From the NCBI GenBank assembly GCA_013400115.1, contig VXBP01008594.1:434001-498000 (forward strand): a stretch of 64,000 nt of DNA, read 5' to 3'. The stretch comes from Rhinopomastus cyanomelas. Its lineage: Eukaryota > Chordata > Aves > Bucerotiformes > Rhinopomastidae. Shown piece by piece: positions 24,277 through 36,827 of this stretch. Position 1 is the stretch's first letter; each line of letters starts with the position of its first letter. Position numbers and translations under genes: made by a program. The notes under the pieces are model-generated. The model had not been told where the DNA came from, made no database searches, and saw only the letters and a program-made list of their open reading frames with translations.

Positions 24277-24432
24277 GATAGAATCATAGGGTTGAAAAAG
24301 ACCCTCAAGATCTTCAGTCCAGCTGTCTGCCCTACAACCTCCAGCCACTAACCTGAAGCACCGTGTGTGACTGTTTGTTGAACCTCTCCAGGGATGATGC
24401 CTTCACCCCAGGGTGGTCCTTTGGGATGCCCA
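24277..24432 (-). mobile_element. CR1 LINE 3'-end fragment, antisense, old
   Basis: Starts with 'gatagaatcatagggttg', then 'aaaagaccctcaagatc' and, further on, 'ttgaacctctccagggatga'. The layout matches a CR1 3' end but divergence is high. Confidence 0.82.
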
Positions 24433-26529
24433 GCTAGGATGGGTGTTGGCAGGGCAGTGCTGTTAGCACTGGCACCCCCAACATCCCCTCTTTCTTTCCC
24501 CACTGGTCACCTCAGCTGATTTTCTAAGATCCTCCTGTTTTCTGAGCGAGGAAAGATCCCATTGCTTCCCTCATAGTGCCTGCTATACCCTGCTTCATCC
24601 ATCTTTTTCTTTTGCATTTCACTTGTTGCCCAACACGGCGGCCTTTAACGGAGACAGGGCTAAGCAACACTTGATTTTCCTCCTTTATTTTGCGTCAGCT
24701 CAGCTGCACTCAAGACCAATTGGATTTTCCATTACTGTGGCAGGTTACGATCCTTTGGTTACTTTTCCTGTAATTTTCATGTTTGCCTTTTAATATTTCT
24801 TATGAGATTGAAAGCTTTGGATAAGAGGCGGTAAGCTTGTGCTCAGTGTGCTACGAAGGAGCTCGTTGAATGTGAATGAGGTGCGAGGAGGGTTGTGAGA
24901 TACTGGGGCTAGCAGGCAGCTCCCTGGCTCAACAGATGAAGAGAGGTGATGGAGCTGGGCATGGGGAGGCTGGAGTGCACAAAGCAGCATCTTAAAAGCA
25001 TATTTCTTCAGGCCCAGCAGTGCTAAATCTCTTCACCTTTGTAAGGACAGAAGCACCATCAGTATCTCCCGTGTTTTTCAGTGCAGTAATTCTTTCAGGT
25101 GCTTTGTACACAGACGGACAGTGAGAGCGGTATATTTTTATTTATATAAAAATAAATACTTGTGTCTCATTTCGACAGGTCTTACAAAGAGCATAAAGCA
25201 GATCTCTGCCTTCTGTGTGTTCAGCTCAGTTAGGATCCAGCAAACCACCCTTTCCCCCTGTGGGGAGGACTCGTAGGGCCCCAGTGTGGAGTCACTGCTG
25301 TTCCAATGCCTGTGGGATACTGCTGGTGCCAGGTAACTCCTGGGTGCTTTGGTAGAGCACATGGGCAATGTGGCATTCTGGTGCCTTATTTTCCTCCACA
25401 TAAAAGAAATCCCAAACCATTCTGAGCTCTTTTCTCCATTGACTTTTGCTGGAGCGTGCATCCCTCTGGGAAACAGGGGCTCGTGGAACTCCTCTGTTTC
25501 AGAATGTAAGATAAAGCCAATTATCTCAGTTAAGTGTTGTTCAATGCTGCTGCTCAACTGAACCCACCATGTGCAGCGTTTCCTGGGTGGTGGCAGACGG
25601 CAGCATCTCCCTTGGCTGGAGAGACCAAACCACGGAGGTGTGGGGTGTCAGGAAGTCTCTGCTGTGGGACCCAAATTCTGCGCTGACATGTAGCTGCTTT
25701 CATTAGCTCCTACCTTGCAGCACTCATCAGTCTTTTTCCCCTGTCAGAAAGTCTCAAGTGTTCTGAAGAATATTCAGGCCTCTTTTGGCAAGCATCAGAG
25801 ATAAGTGGATAATAAAACACACCTTGAAAATATTCTACATCCTATTATTAGCCTTCTCCTTATTATACTTGCAAAGGGAAGAAACAAATCCTCAGTTGCA
25901 AAGCACTGCACTTGTCTACGTTGCCAGTCCATCGTGTCCAGATGCTCGCAAAGAAAGGCTTTCAATAGTATTTCCACTGTTGTCTGTTGATTGGCTCCAT
26001 TAATCAGTCGTTCCTGCCGTCTGCCGCGTACTTCCATGAGCGTGAGTCGTTGCGATCCCCTTCCCTCCCCGCAGCCTCCTTTCATGCTCCCATGAAACTT
26101 TGAAACTGCCTAAACCCCGGCTTCAGCAGGAATGAGAGGAGACAGATCTGCAGCGATACCTGCTCTCCTTTCAGAGAGAACAAAAGCTCCCTGGAACAGC
26201 AGCTGTTATTTACTCATCTCTCATCAGCACATTTGACCTAATTTGGATCTCCTCTAGCCTTTGTTTCCAACACCTGGTTTGCAGCATTGCCAGCGGAGCT
26301 GACTCCTTTAGAGCTGCTGGTTTGAAGTGATGGGAGAGCTGGGGGGAGACAGGCAGCTCCTGTAAACGCTGAGCTGCTGGGATTGCTGGGTGGCTGCGTG
26401 GTGATGCAGAATAGCCCCCATCACTCCGCTTTTGAGAGCTCCACAAGAGACCATCAGTAGTACATTAGCACATCCTTGGATGCTCTAAGGGGCCTGTGAC
26501 AGATATGGGACCATACAATGCTGAACCTC
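24433..26529. other. Unique non-coding sequence, 2.1 kb
   Basis: AT-rich patches at about 24670-24800 and 25120-25170 and otherwise ordinary sequence. No transposon, RNA or supported exon. Confidence 0.55.
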
Positions 26530-27022
26530 AAATCCTGGGGTCAGGTCTGGGCCCCTTTCTCACTGACAGAAGCATATTGAGGGGCTGGTGTGGGACCAGA
26601 GAAGGGCATCAGAGCTGGGGAAGGGGCTGGAGCACCTACGTGTGAGGAGTGGCTGAGGGAACAGGGTGGAGGTTAACTGGAGAAAAGGAGGCTCAGGAGG
26701 GATCTTCTCATTCTCAACAACTGCCTGAACTTCAGGAGGTTGGAGCCAGGTGGGAGTCGGTCTTGGACCAACTAACAGAATGAGAGGAAACAGCCTCAGG
26801 TTGTGCGAGGAGAGGTGGAGGTTGGCCCTAAGGAGCAATTTCTTCCCCACAAGGGTTCCCCAGGCCTGGCCCTGGCTGCCCAGAGTAGTGCAGGAGTCCC
26901 TGTGTCTGGAGAGATTGCAAATCCATAGATCTGTGTTGTGAGTGACATGGCAGTACTGAGTTAGTGGTTGGAATCAATGAGCTTAGAGGTCTTTTTCAAC
27001 CTAAACACTGCCATGATTCTGT
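26530..27022 (+). mobile_element. CR1 LINE (variant type), sense
   Basis: A diverged ORF2 end with 'ggagaaaaggaggctcagga', 'gcctcaggttgtgcgagga' and 'cctggccctggctgcccaga'. The 3' UTR ends in 'ggtctttttcaacctaaac' and an 'atgattctgt' tail. It differs enough from types A to F to be its own subfamily. Confidence 0.88.
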
Positions 27023-28838
27023 CTGGTTAGTGGTGACTGTGTCGGCTTTTGATTTCTCTCATCAAACTCAGTTTGTCTTGGGAGCCATCAGCTCCTGAAG
27101 ATATGCCCAGACCACTTCCTCTAGTGAGCACAGCTGACATAAGAGGTCAGTGCCTGCTGATGGTCCCCCAAGTCGCTTTTGCACCAGCTCACGTGGGAGC
27201 AGCTATTACTTTTCCCCAGAAGCTGCCCAGCTCTCTCCAACGCTACCGGAACACATACAACCACAGATTTGTTCTGGCTTTCCATTTAAAATTGCCTCCA
27301 GCCCTCCTGCACTGGGAGCAGAGGGGAGATGCTCCGATGAGAAATGCAGGGTCCCGGAATTCATTTTTCAGAGATGGCAAGCAAACCTAGTGATTTATCT
27401 GCTGTCACTCTGGTCCGAGAAAACCTTCCCCACCAGGTGAGCTACGCAGGAAGGGTAACTCGCTACACAAAGCCCTGTCGAGACTCCTCACCTAGAGCTG
27501 ACTTTTTTTTTGAGCCCTGAAAGTAATTAACAGCATTGCCTTGGAGAAAAAGTGCTCTTCTGCACTGCACTGCAGCCTCTTGGGTCTGCGGGACAGCTTC
27601 CTACCTGTTTGCTTCATGCATTCCCCACTGGTTTTCATGCTGGTGGCTCCCTCTGTCATCTCTGATTTATTGCCTTCAGAGTGGGACCTTCATCTGCAGG
27701 GCTCAGCAGCGCGGTAGAGGCACCTCTGGTGTTACTGGGAAGGACCCCCTCTCTGGCACAGCAGTATGGTTTTGGAAGTTGGATCCTGTTGGACTCCCTT
27801 GAGCTGCTCATCCATCCTTAAGACAGTCTTGTCCAGGGGTCACTGATGTTTCAGCTGTTGTAGTAGAGCTGTGTGGAAGCCACCTTTCTGTTCATGTGTT
27901 TGGAAGTGCTGTGATACCACAGCCAGCACCATGAGGCAATAACTGCAGTTCACATCTCATTTACGTGGGTCAGTGAGCAGCTCTAAGTGCCCTCCACCAT
28001 GAGGAAGTAGGGTGAGATCCACAGGCTGAAAGGGGGCCCAAGGCAGCAGAAGTCAAACTTTGTCTGGTAGTGATGGACACACAGATTGAGAGGAACGAAA
28101 AGGTCCAGAGCATGTGCGGGCACCTTGATCTTGTCGTGCAGAGAAACCCAACATTCTTGGAGGCTTAATTCTCCTTTCCTCTTGTTAGAGCTGCTAATGG
28201 CCTACACAGTGCAGGTGTGGCCTCCTCCTTCCATCATCTCTCCATCTTTTTCTAAGCCACCCTCAGCCATGATGTGTAAGGGAGATGAACCCTGTAAAGA
28301 TGGAGGTTGATGTGTCCCATTGGCTTCATCTTCTGAGAGCACTGCAGACAGGCCAGGATTGAGCTGGAAAATAAATGAATAACTAGAACACACGTGAGTA
28401 AAACGAAGGGTCTCTGCTCTTATGTGGTCTAATAATGATGTGAAGGAACTGTGTCACCTCCCATGTCACCACTCCCATCACCTCCCGTGTCACTCTGCCT
28501 TGATGGAGATCACTCCTTCCTCAGGCAGATTGGATGGGAGATGCATGAGCCAGGGCTGCAATCCTCGCTGGGTTACCCCTGGTCTACAGCTTAGCTGGAA
28601 GTCACTCAGAAAACTCACACTGCTGTCAAACAGGGTTGGCACTTTTCTCTGCTGAGCCTAGCAAACAGTGAGCATTTCTCTACATTTCTGGTTGGCTTTC
28701 TCCAGCCAAAAGAAGATAAATTCATCATCTGCCTGTGTGATTTGAAGGAACCGCTTCCAGAAGATTGAAGGTAATGGCCAAGGCTCCAGTTAGATTCTAG
28801 ATTATTTTAAATCCGTTGCTTTTCCCTGAATCATACAC
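27023..28838. other. Unique non-coding sequence, 1.8 kb
   Basis: No gene or RNA recognised. A 24-bp imperfect two-copy repeat lies at about 28454-28501 (tcacctcccatgtcacc then tcacctcccgtgtcact). Confidence 0.55.
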
Positions 28839-29029
28839 ATAAGGAAACCTTCTTTCCCTGTGAGCGTAATGGAGCCCTGAAACAGGCTGCCCAGAGTGGC
28901 TGTGGAGCCTCCTGCTCTGGAGACTTTCAAACCCACCTGGACACAACCCTGTGTGACCTGATCTAGGGGATCCTATTATGGCAGGAGGTCTTTTGAGGTC
29001 CCTTCCAACCCCTAACTTTCTGTGATTCT
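28839..29029 (+). mobile_element. CR1 LINE 3'-end fragment (type B), sense
   Basis: Carries 'gaaacaggctgcccagagtg', the end of ORF2 and the type-B 3' UTR ('gatctaggggatcctatta', 'gaggtcccttccaacccc'), ending in 'tgtgattct'. It is strongly 5' truncated. Confidence 0.93.
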
Positions 29030-29654
29030 CTAAGTCCCATTTTTGTGCGGTCTCAGATGACTGAGTTCTTCTTGACCTCCTGCCTTGAAGCCTCACGGTT
29101 TGTTACTGCTCATCGTTAAAGAGCTGCTGCACTCTACAGTGGAATCAATGTGGTTCAGGACTAGGTAAATGAATCCTGTAGATAGTCGATTATAAGCACG
29201 TCGAGAAGTTACATAAATGCAAGCAGTTACCTGGTTGTTTCGATAGCGAGATGAATGGGCTGTTGCAGAAGTACCCAATAGCTGTGGATAGTTACTGCTA
29301 TTGAAAACCTTCCCCCTGACGCTTGGTTCAATTATCAAAGTTATTCCAGAACAAAGTTCCTTGAGACCTCCTTTCTTCTACCTTGAGGCACCACAGCCTG
29401 TTCCAGCTGAATGGCAGAAGCACTCTGCACTACCTGCATCATCTGCTGAGAGGGGTAGCTGGTGGCACTGAAGGAGGAGCAGCCACGTGTGCACTGAATT
29501 TACCCAGATTTAATGGCAGTTATGAGACTGGATTCACTCTGCTCTTCCTGTTGCTTTGAGAGCAAACCTGTGCTGTGGTTTGGGTTTGCAAAGCTGATTC
29601 GGGGTATTTATTACCCCACTCAGTCAAACATCTTGAAGAGCTCTGTAGTTTCTT
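29030..29654. other. Unique non-coding spacer, 0.6 kb
   Basis: Nothing recognised on either strand. Confidence 0.55.
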
Positions 29655-30394
29655 CTTAACTTTAACATCATGCACCTGGGTCAAAGCAATCCCATGCGTG
29701 AGTACAGACGGAGAGGAGAAAGGACTGGGGACAGCCCTGAGGAGAAGGACTTGAGGATGGAGCAGAAGTTTCCCAGGAGCTGCAGCCCAGAGAGCCAACC
29801 GTGTCTTGGGCTGTGTCAAAAGAAGCAGTAACAGTCGGTTGAGGGAGAGGATTCTCCCCCTCTTCTCTGCACTGGTGAGACCTCACTTGGAGTCTTGTGT
29901 CCAGTCCTGGAGCCCCCAACACCAGAAGAACAGAGAGCTCCTGGAAGACATCCAGAGAAGAGCAACTACAATGATCAGAGGGCTGGAGCACCTCCCATAT
30001 GAGGACAGGCTGAGCAAGTTGGGTTTGTTCAGCCTGGAGAAGAGAAGGCTCCCAGGTGACCTTGGAATCGCTGAAGGGGGCTACAAGAAAGCTGGGGAAC
30101 AGCTTTTGGCACAGGTGGTAGTGAGAGGACAACAGGAAGGGGTTCCAGACTTGAAGAGGGGAGATTGAAATTGGACATGAGGAGCAAATTCATTCCTGTG
30201 AGAGTGCGAAAATGCTAGAACAGGTTTCCCAAGGAAGTGGTGGTTGCCTCATCCCTGGAAGTGTTGAAGGCCAGGTTGGCTGGGGCCCTGAGGAACCTGC
30301 TCTAGTGAAGGTGTCCCTGCCTGTGCAAGGAGGTTGGAACTAGATCATCTTTAAGGTCCCTGCCAACCCTGGCCAGTCTGTATTTCTGTGATCA
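29655..30394 (+). mobile_element. CR1 LINE, sense, with 120-residue intact RT C-terminal frame
   Basis: Starts near the 'LHLGQ.NPM' segment of ORF2. From 29806 to 30168 a frame stays open for 120 residues. It includes REREILPLFSALVRPHLES (with small changes) and the [17 protein letters not shown] segment. After that come the 'ctggaagtgttgaaggccag' block, a 3' UTR with 'catctttaaggtccctgcc' and a degraded 'tttctgtgat' tail. Upstream ORF2 and the catalytic box are absent. Confidence 0.94.
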
Positions 30395-31208
30395 TGGAGT
30401 GTGTGAGGGACTTGTTAATTTATGAACCCTCAAATCAATTTTATTAAAGCTCCACATATGTCAGCGGTAGGGCCAGGGCTTTGGGAGAGGGGATTGGGTT
30501 GACATAGAAGGAAGGTGGTATTTTGCTCTGCAAAGAAACGCAAATCACAGCAACACTCGTGATCCATCCCCAGCTCAGCACCACCACAGCTACGAGTGAA
30601 ATGAATGGGGCTTTCAAGGCAAAATTCCCCATCATCTCTTGCAAATCTCAACTGGAGTTTGTGTTCTGAACCGCCGGCTTCACTGTGTTGAGCCCACGCT
30701 CCTGCGCTCGTTCCTCATGTAAAAAGGGCCCTCCAGCAGGCCGTAAACTTTGCGACGTGAGGGAACGAGCGGGAGCTAAACCATAAGATTTTCTGTCACT
30801 GCTGATCGCAGCCGCTCTGGGGGCTCAGCAGGGCCGGTTGGCTGCGAAGGGGAAGGGAAGAAAACGCAGCAAGGTCTTCCGTCACTTACAGAACATGGTT
30901 GGAGCGAGGCAATAACCTCGGAGTTGCTCTCCCGGCTCTAATAACCCAAATGTTGGAGGCAGTGAGTTGTATCTCATCAGAGCTGGAGCTCCTGCAGCAG
31001 CAGAGTGCTCGGCGCTGCGCCGGCCTGCTGCAGCTGGGGAAGGGCTGTAGGGAAGCATTTCTTGGAGCTGTAGGATGCTGCTCACTGAGGCTCCTGGTTC
31101 CGTAGACACGTGGCGGCACATCTCCAGTCAGAGGGCCTTCTGGGGCCTTCTGGGTTTTGCCTTTTTCTTTTTGGTTTTCAGGAGGGCACCTGCTCTGCAG
31201 GCAGTAAA
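30395..31208. other. Unique non-coding sequence, 0.8 kb, mildly CpG-rich
   Basis: CpG dinucleotides are locally frequent at about 30738-30850 and 31008-31025. No gene or transposon is recognised. Confidence 0.5.
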
Positions 31209-31718
31209 TCACAGAATCACTATGGTTGGAAGGACCTCCAAGACCACCAAAGCCCAGCTATCAGCCCAACCCTACTCTGTCCACTAAACCCTATTTTCAA
31301 GGACCAGATCTACTTGTTTCTTGAACCTCTTCAGGGATGACAACTCCCATCCCTCCCTGGGCAGCCTGTTCCAACCTCTGTCCACTCTGTCAGGAAAGAG
31401 ATTCCCAGTGTCCAGCCTAACCCTGCCCTGGCACAACTTGAGGCCACTTCCTCTTGTCCTGTTGCTGGTGACTTGGGAGAAGAGACCTCTCTACCCCAGC
31501 CTTTCAGGGAGCTGTAAAGAGCAATAAGGTCTCCCCTCAGCCTCCTTTTCTCTAGACTAAAGAACCCCAGTTCCTCAGCTGCTCCTCATCAGCCCTGTCC
31601 TCCAGTCCCTTCTCCAGCCTCATTGCCCTTCTCTGGACCCACTCCATCCCCTCAGTGTCCTTCTTGAGGAGCCCAAACCTGACCCCAGCACTTGAGATGA
31701 GGCCTCATTTGCAGGTGA
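31209..31718 (-). mobile_element. CR1 LINE, antisense
   Basis: Starts with the reversed tail 'tcacagaatcactatggttg', then 'ccctccctgggcagcctgtt' and 'cttcctcttgtcctgttgct'. It then runs back through the FSLEKRRL segment ('ctcagcctccttttctctag') and the 'cctcattgcccttctctgga' block before 5' truncation. It is the only antisense copy between 26.5 and 37.3 kb. Confidence 0.93.
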
Positions 31719-32111
31719 TGAATCACAGTCCTGCCCTGCCTAGGGCTGCTGTAAAACATGGAGCATCCCCCCCTGACCTGTGAGATAGAGCTCTCTTGTA
31801 CACCAGCTTTTTTTTGCTTTGTCCCACGGCACCACTGGGGTTTTTAAGGGCTCTTTGGCTGCATCTGCCAGACCACTGAGCCTTCAAACCTGAAGCAGGC
31901 AGTAGAGTTCTTACCCAATGAAGCCCCAGCCCTTATAAGCCTTGGAGATGTGTGGAGCCACCTCCCATTGCCCTGTGGACATCTGAAGCCCTTCTAATGC
32001 AGGTGGCACCCACAGACGAGTTTTTCTGAGCTGTCACCTCTCTGAAGTCTGTACACGCGGTAGGGAGGGGAGAGGAAACTCCAGCGTATGGGGTTAGGAT
32101 TTTATCCCCTG
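31719..32111. other. Unique non-coding spacer, 0.4 kb
   Basis: Nothing recognised apart from a T-run near 31809. Confidence 0.55.
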
Positions 32112-32656
32112 TGTGCACAGGTGGCCCAGAAGGCATCCTGGCTTCTATCATCAGTAGTGTGGCCAGCAGGACTAGGGATGTCGTTGTGCTTCTGGACTGG
32201 GAACTGGGGAGGCCTCCCCTCAAGTACTGGGGGCAGTGCTGGGCCCCTCAATTCAAGAAAGAGATTGAGAGGGTAAGTCTGATGAAGAGAGGCTGAGGGA
32301 GCTGGGGGTGTTTAGCCTGGAGAAGAGGAGACTCAGGGGGGACCTTCTGTAGTCAGGACAGGGGGTTGGGTTCTTCTCCCAGACAGCCATGGCCAGGACC
32401 AGAGGGCAGGAACTGAAGCTGCCAGGGGAGGGTTAGGTTGGATGTTAGGAAGCCCTTCCTCATGGAAAGGGTGATCAGACCCTGGAATGGACTGCCCAGG
32501 ACAGTGGCGGAGTCTCTATTGCTGAAGGTGTTGAAGAACAGTCTGGCTGTGGCCCTTGGTGCCCTGGTCTGGCCGCTGTGGTGGTTAGGTGCTGGGCTGG
32601 GCTGCCTGAGCTCAGAGGGCTTCTGGAGCCTCAGTCATTCTGATGCTGTGGTGCTG
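32112..32656 (+). mobile_element. CR1 LINE (type A), sense
   Basis: Begins at the ORF2 AQ.A.GILASIISSVASRTRD segment and continues through a GRPPLKYWGQCWAPQFKKEI segment and 'ctgggggtgtttagcctgga'. The type-A 3' UTR follows, with 'gagctcagagggcttctgga' and 'cctcagtcattctgatg'. Frameshifts separate the blocks. Confidence 0.94.
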
Positions 32657-33460
32657 TGACCATGACTGAGCCAACAGGCACTGGTCTCTTTTCTCCTCTC
32701 TCCTGCAGAAAATGAGCTGGTTTTTCTTAGCTTGGGCTTTACAGCAGGAGCGGTCTGATTTCGATCAACCATTTGAGTATTTCAGAGAAAGAACATGCTG
32801 CTAATTCAGAACAAAATGTGATGACTTGTATTTAACCCAAGCGGTTCTTGCTCTTGAGCCCTACCAGTGTGCAGCAAAACACTTGCAAGAAAAACAAGCT
32901 GTCGATGTAGTGAAGTCCTCAGTACCTCTTTTATTTTTGCTGAGCTCTTTCATGGAAGCAAATTTCCCAACTGGCTGTAAAAGTTCATTCGTGTTCCCTG
33001 TTCATGAATTATCCAGTGCTATTCCTCGTAGCAGAGCTCGGTCGGTGAATAGGCTTGTCATGAAACACTCCAGATCTGGAATTAATAGCTCAACCTGCAG
33101 AAAGAGCTCAAATTTAGCGCTGCAGACTCCTGTGCACTGCTCTGATGCTCTGCCTGGAGCATGGGCTTTCCCTCCTGCACCGTGCCTGGGTGACCTGAGC
33201 CTGTTCCAGCTTTGCTTTTCTTCCTGGGGTAGGAGAAATAGGATCTTGTTCCCAGGCCAGAAAATTCTGAGGCTTTCTAGCCAAATTCAAGGAATACAAG
33301 GAGTTTGTAAGAAAAGCAGCCAGGGAATGTGGTTGAAGGTCTTCCAGGGCAGGAGAGAGGAGCCTTCCAGCAGGATATGGGAATATGACACAATTTTTTT
33401 TCTTATTTTGGGGTAACTGAACTGTTTTTTCCAGAAGCTGGGAAGGTGACGTTCTGGGAA
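32657..33460. other. Unique non-coding spacer, 0.8 kb
   Basis: A 196-codon open frame (32826-33416, +) covers much of it. I find no recognisable domain, no Kozak-type start and no splice context, so I treat it as a chance frame. Confidence 0.5.
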
Positions 33461-33809
33461 GTGACCTCATTCATGTTTTTAAATATGTGAAGGATGGGTG
33501 TCAAGAGGATGGAGCCAGGCTCTGCTCAGGGGCACGCAGTTATAGGACAAGAGGCAACAGGTGTGAGCTGGAACATGGGAGGTTCCACATCAATATGAGA
33601 AGGAACTTCTTCCCACCCCACTGAGGGTGACAGAGCACTGAAGCAGGCTGCCCAGGGAGGTTGTGGAGTCTCCTTCTCTGGAGACATTTAAAACTCGCCT
33701 GGACATGGTCCTGTGTGACTGGCTCTAGGTGATCCTGCTGAGTCAGGGGGATTGGACTGGATGATCTTTTGAGGTCCCTTCCAATCCCTGAGGTCCTGTG
33801 ATTCTGTGA
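33461..33809 (+). mobile_element. CR1 LINE (type B), sense
   Basis: The + frame begins with a [20 protein letters not shown] segment, typical of CR1 ORF2 near its end. It continues with 'gacaagaggcaacaggtgtg' and the type-B 3' UTR (ctaggtgatcctgctgag, gaggtcccttccaatccctg), ending in 'tgtgattctgtga'. Moderately intact. Confidence 0.95.
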
Positions 33810-35197
33810 GAACACAACTCTATTCAGTCAGAGATGGATCATAGCTCCCAGAGCTGGGTGTTCACTGAGCATCCCCATCTCTGCCAGGCAGCCACCTCCC
33901 TCCCTTCAGCCCCATCACAGCCCCAGTGCACACTGGTTTTTTCTCCTGGGAGGTGGCACCTGGAGACCCTTTGATCTCCCTGTGACAAGGAGGAAACATG
34001 GGGTAAAACCCAGCCCCGGGGATCTCGCTGCAACACACCTGGTTTTTCTGTCCCCTCCTCATCCTCTGCTGCTGGCCCCGTCCCCACTACCTAAATTACA
34101 CAGAAAACATAAAGGGAGGGGAAAACAACCCTTTCATGGGGCCAGCTCAGAAAAGCAACTGTAATTAAAAACTGTGATGTGTCTGCTTTCCAGCTTTTCT
34201 TTATTCCCCAACAGGCAACTAACGACTGGGCCAATTAATGTTCTGCAGGTAGGAGTCAGCTTTAACGCTGCCTTGAAAGTCAGCTGGGCTGTTGGGCTCC
34301 TTTTTCCACCATCTGACTTGGTCCTCCTGCCCTCTTGCCTTCATTAGTGTGAGACAGTAAAGAAAATTACAGTATAGCCCACTGGAGGCAGCTGGATGGG
34401 AAAAGGTTCTTTAGAAAAGACAGAAGTAAATAACAGTGACCCAGCAATTACTGGAGGTTGTTTATTCCAGCACTAAATGCAGAAGCCACAAACCTGTTAA
34501 ACTATAGGAACAGGGAAACCTGTTACAGAGAAGATGAAAAACAGCCTTTAAAATAGGAGTTTGGGGCGTCTTAAAGGTGCTTTTAACTCTCCTCTCTACA
34601 CACAGTTTACACAGAGGAAGGACAACGCTTGATCTGCAGAGGGACATCCCCCGTCAATTAACTTTCATAACCTTCCCCGTCTGTCCTCAGGTTGGAACAC
34701 ACAGGACTGAATAATACTCTTCATCTTTACAAAGCAGTTCATTACTGGGTGAACACAGGGTGGTGACAGCAAGCAGAGGTGGCCCAAGGAGCAGGTGTGT
34801 GGGTCGGGTCTGCCCATTATGTTTCCTTCAACTGTGGGAGCGGGAGGTGAAGCTCAGAAAATAATGAAGCAGAATTTATTCTGATTTAAGTACCTTTTTA
34901 ATGCTTAAATGCATGAATTATCTTCCTGTTAATCGGGGGATTTGTAAATATCAGTGAGCATCTGCACAGCCATACCTCGGTTTTTCCCTGGGAAAGGGCA
35001 GAGGCAGGGGAATGCAGAGATGGCTGCAGCCAGCAATGCTGTGGAGATCGGCTGGAAACAGCAAAGGGCTGCGGCACGGTGCCCGGTCTGGGAGGCGCAG
35101 ACACAGTGATGGGCAGCAGGACTCCTGCTCTCAGCGGCTCTCTGTTGGCCTCCAAGGCCGAGGAAATGCCTTGGGAAAGTCCAGGGGTTGTGGATGT
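33810..35197. other. Unique non-coding sequence, 1.4 kb
   Basis: Contains a micro-exon-like interval at 34215 and an AT-rich block at about 34855-34960 (acctttttaatgcttaaatg). No gene or RNA is recognised. Confidence 0.5.
34215..34248 (+). other. Very weak micro-exon-like interval
   Basis: A pyrimidine-rich run ending in 'ccccaacag' precedes 34 bp that end 'ttctgcag' at a GTAGGA donor. The second frame is open (QLTTGPINVLQ). A site pair this short is likely chance. Confidence 0.08.
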
Positions 35198-35397
35198 GCC
35201 AAAGGAAGTTTAGGTTAGACATTAGAAAAACAAGGAGTCCTCAGGCCTTGGCACTGGCTGCCCAGGGAGGGGGCTCAATCGCCATCCCCAGTCATGTTTC
35301 ACCGTTGTGGAGATCTGGAGCTCAGGGACAGGGTTTAGTGGTGGGTTGAAACAGCTGGGTACAGGGTTGGGCTCAATGAGCACGAAGGTCTTTTCCT
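35198..35397 (+). mobile_element. CR1 LINE 3'-end fragment (type C), sense
   Basis: Contains 'ggaagtttaggttagacatt', 'actggctgcccagggagg' and the type-C 3' UTR ('gtggagatctggagctcagg'). It ends in 'aaggtcttttccttcttc', where the usual attctgtg tail is replaced. Confidence 0.9.
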
Positions 35398-35989
35398 TCT
35401 TCTTTCCTTGCTGTCTTCTGCAAACTACAGCTTCAGCTGGGTAACAAGATGCAGCTCATCTCCAAGGGTGAAAGCAGGGTTTGCATAAGCTTTATGTTAC
35501 TTCTGTGTAGAAACCCCTTTACTGAAGCTCCCACTGAGGCTTTATTGCTTTGTGTGCTGTGGGGGGTGAAGGCAGACCTCAGTCCCTCCTTTTGCATCCT
35601 CCTTGGCAAAAGGCTGCTCCTCCTCCCTGCTAAAAGATGAGTCCTGTGGTCAGCAGTGGTGATTTTCCTCTGTCCCCTTTGCTGTGGATATGGAGCACTG
35701 CTGGTTTTCCCCTCATCTAGGGGTGACTCAGGAGTGTTCCAGCCTGCTTTCATTACATGATGTTTCTCTTCAGTGACTGCAGTGGAAATCAGTTATTAGC
35801 AGCACCCTAATCCTTAGTAGCTCATTAGATTTTACTGGAGTCAGGGCCAGATTTTAATCTTGGTTGGAGCAGTGTAAATCCTCCGTTGACTTTAACAGAG
35901 TCAATCGTGGCTTGGTAACAGCATGAGCAAAATAAGAGTCCTCTCCTGTCCCTTCCTCCACATGTGCCCAAACATTGTGGAGCCCTTTG
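35398..35989. other. Unique non-coding spacer, 0.6 kb
   Basis: Nothing recognised. Confidence 0.55.
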
Positions 35990-36280
35990 GGGTCAGGATC
36001 TTCTCCCAGGCAACCAGTGCCAGGATGAGGGCAGGACCTGAACCTGCCAGGGGAGGATTAGGTTGGATGTTAGGAAGCCCTTCCTCATGGAAATGGGGAC
36101 CAGACCCTGGAATGGACAGCTCAGGGCAGTGGTGGAGTCTCCATCCTAGGAGGTGTTGAAGGACAGGCTGGCTGTGGCCCTTAGTGCCCTGGTCTGGCAT
36201 CTGTTGTGATGTCAGGTCCTGGTCTGGGCTGGCTGAGCTCAGAGGGCTTTTCCAGACTCAGTCATTCTGTGATTCTGTGA
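35990..36280 (+). mobile_element. CR1 LINE 3'-end fragment (type A), sense
   Basis: Contains 'ccaggggaggattaggttgg' and 'aagcccttcctcatggaaat', then the type-A 3' UTR (ctgagctcagagggctttt, agactcagtcattctgtgat). The tail is well kept, suggesting a younger copy. Confidence 0.94.
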
Positions 36281-36827
36281 TTGAATCCATACTCCCACCA
36301 TTATAAATCCATACTCTATAGTCAGCTCATGAGCTGCGTGGAGCGAAGAACAGGGAAGAAAGCATTGACACCAAAGGTTTTCATCAGCAGTCCCTTTCCT
36401 GTTGGAGAAACCCTCACAGCTCCCATCAGCTCCACTAGCCAGTGCCCCCACCTGAGGTGGCAGTTACTACAGCAGGAATTTGCACCGGGCACTGCAAGTA
36501 CATGAGTTGGTTTGTTTATTAAAGAATCCGTTTCCCCCCGCTTTCGTATGGATTAATAGCCGAGACCTTGAAAGGTTAAGCACTTGCATCCTGGTTCACG
36601 GCTGTGGCTGCTCAGGCTGGGCTGTGCTTGCTGCTCCTGCAGTACATGGTGTCAAACTCCACAACAAGCCTGATGATTCCATTCTTCCACTGCTGCCATG
36701 GGCATCCCTACACCTGCCTGCATGGCTTTGGAGTTGAGCTGTCACACATGAGATCTTGCGCCATTCCATGCGACCTCCTGTGATAGCTGACTTCTTGCTG
36801 TTATGACCGTCTCTCCTCTGACTCAGA
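36281..36827. other. Unique non-coding spacer, 0.5 kb
   Basis: Nothing recognised. Confidence 0.55.

Noticed and set aside
32826..33416. 196-codon plus frame between two CR1s
   Set aside because: No recognisable domain and no supported start or splice sites. Composition is like translated non-coding DNA.
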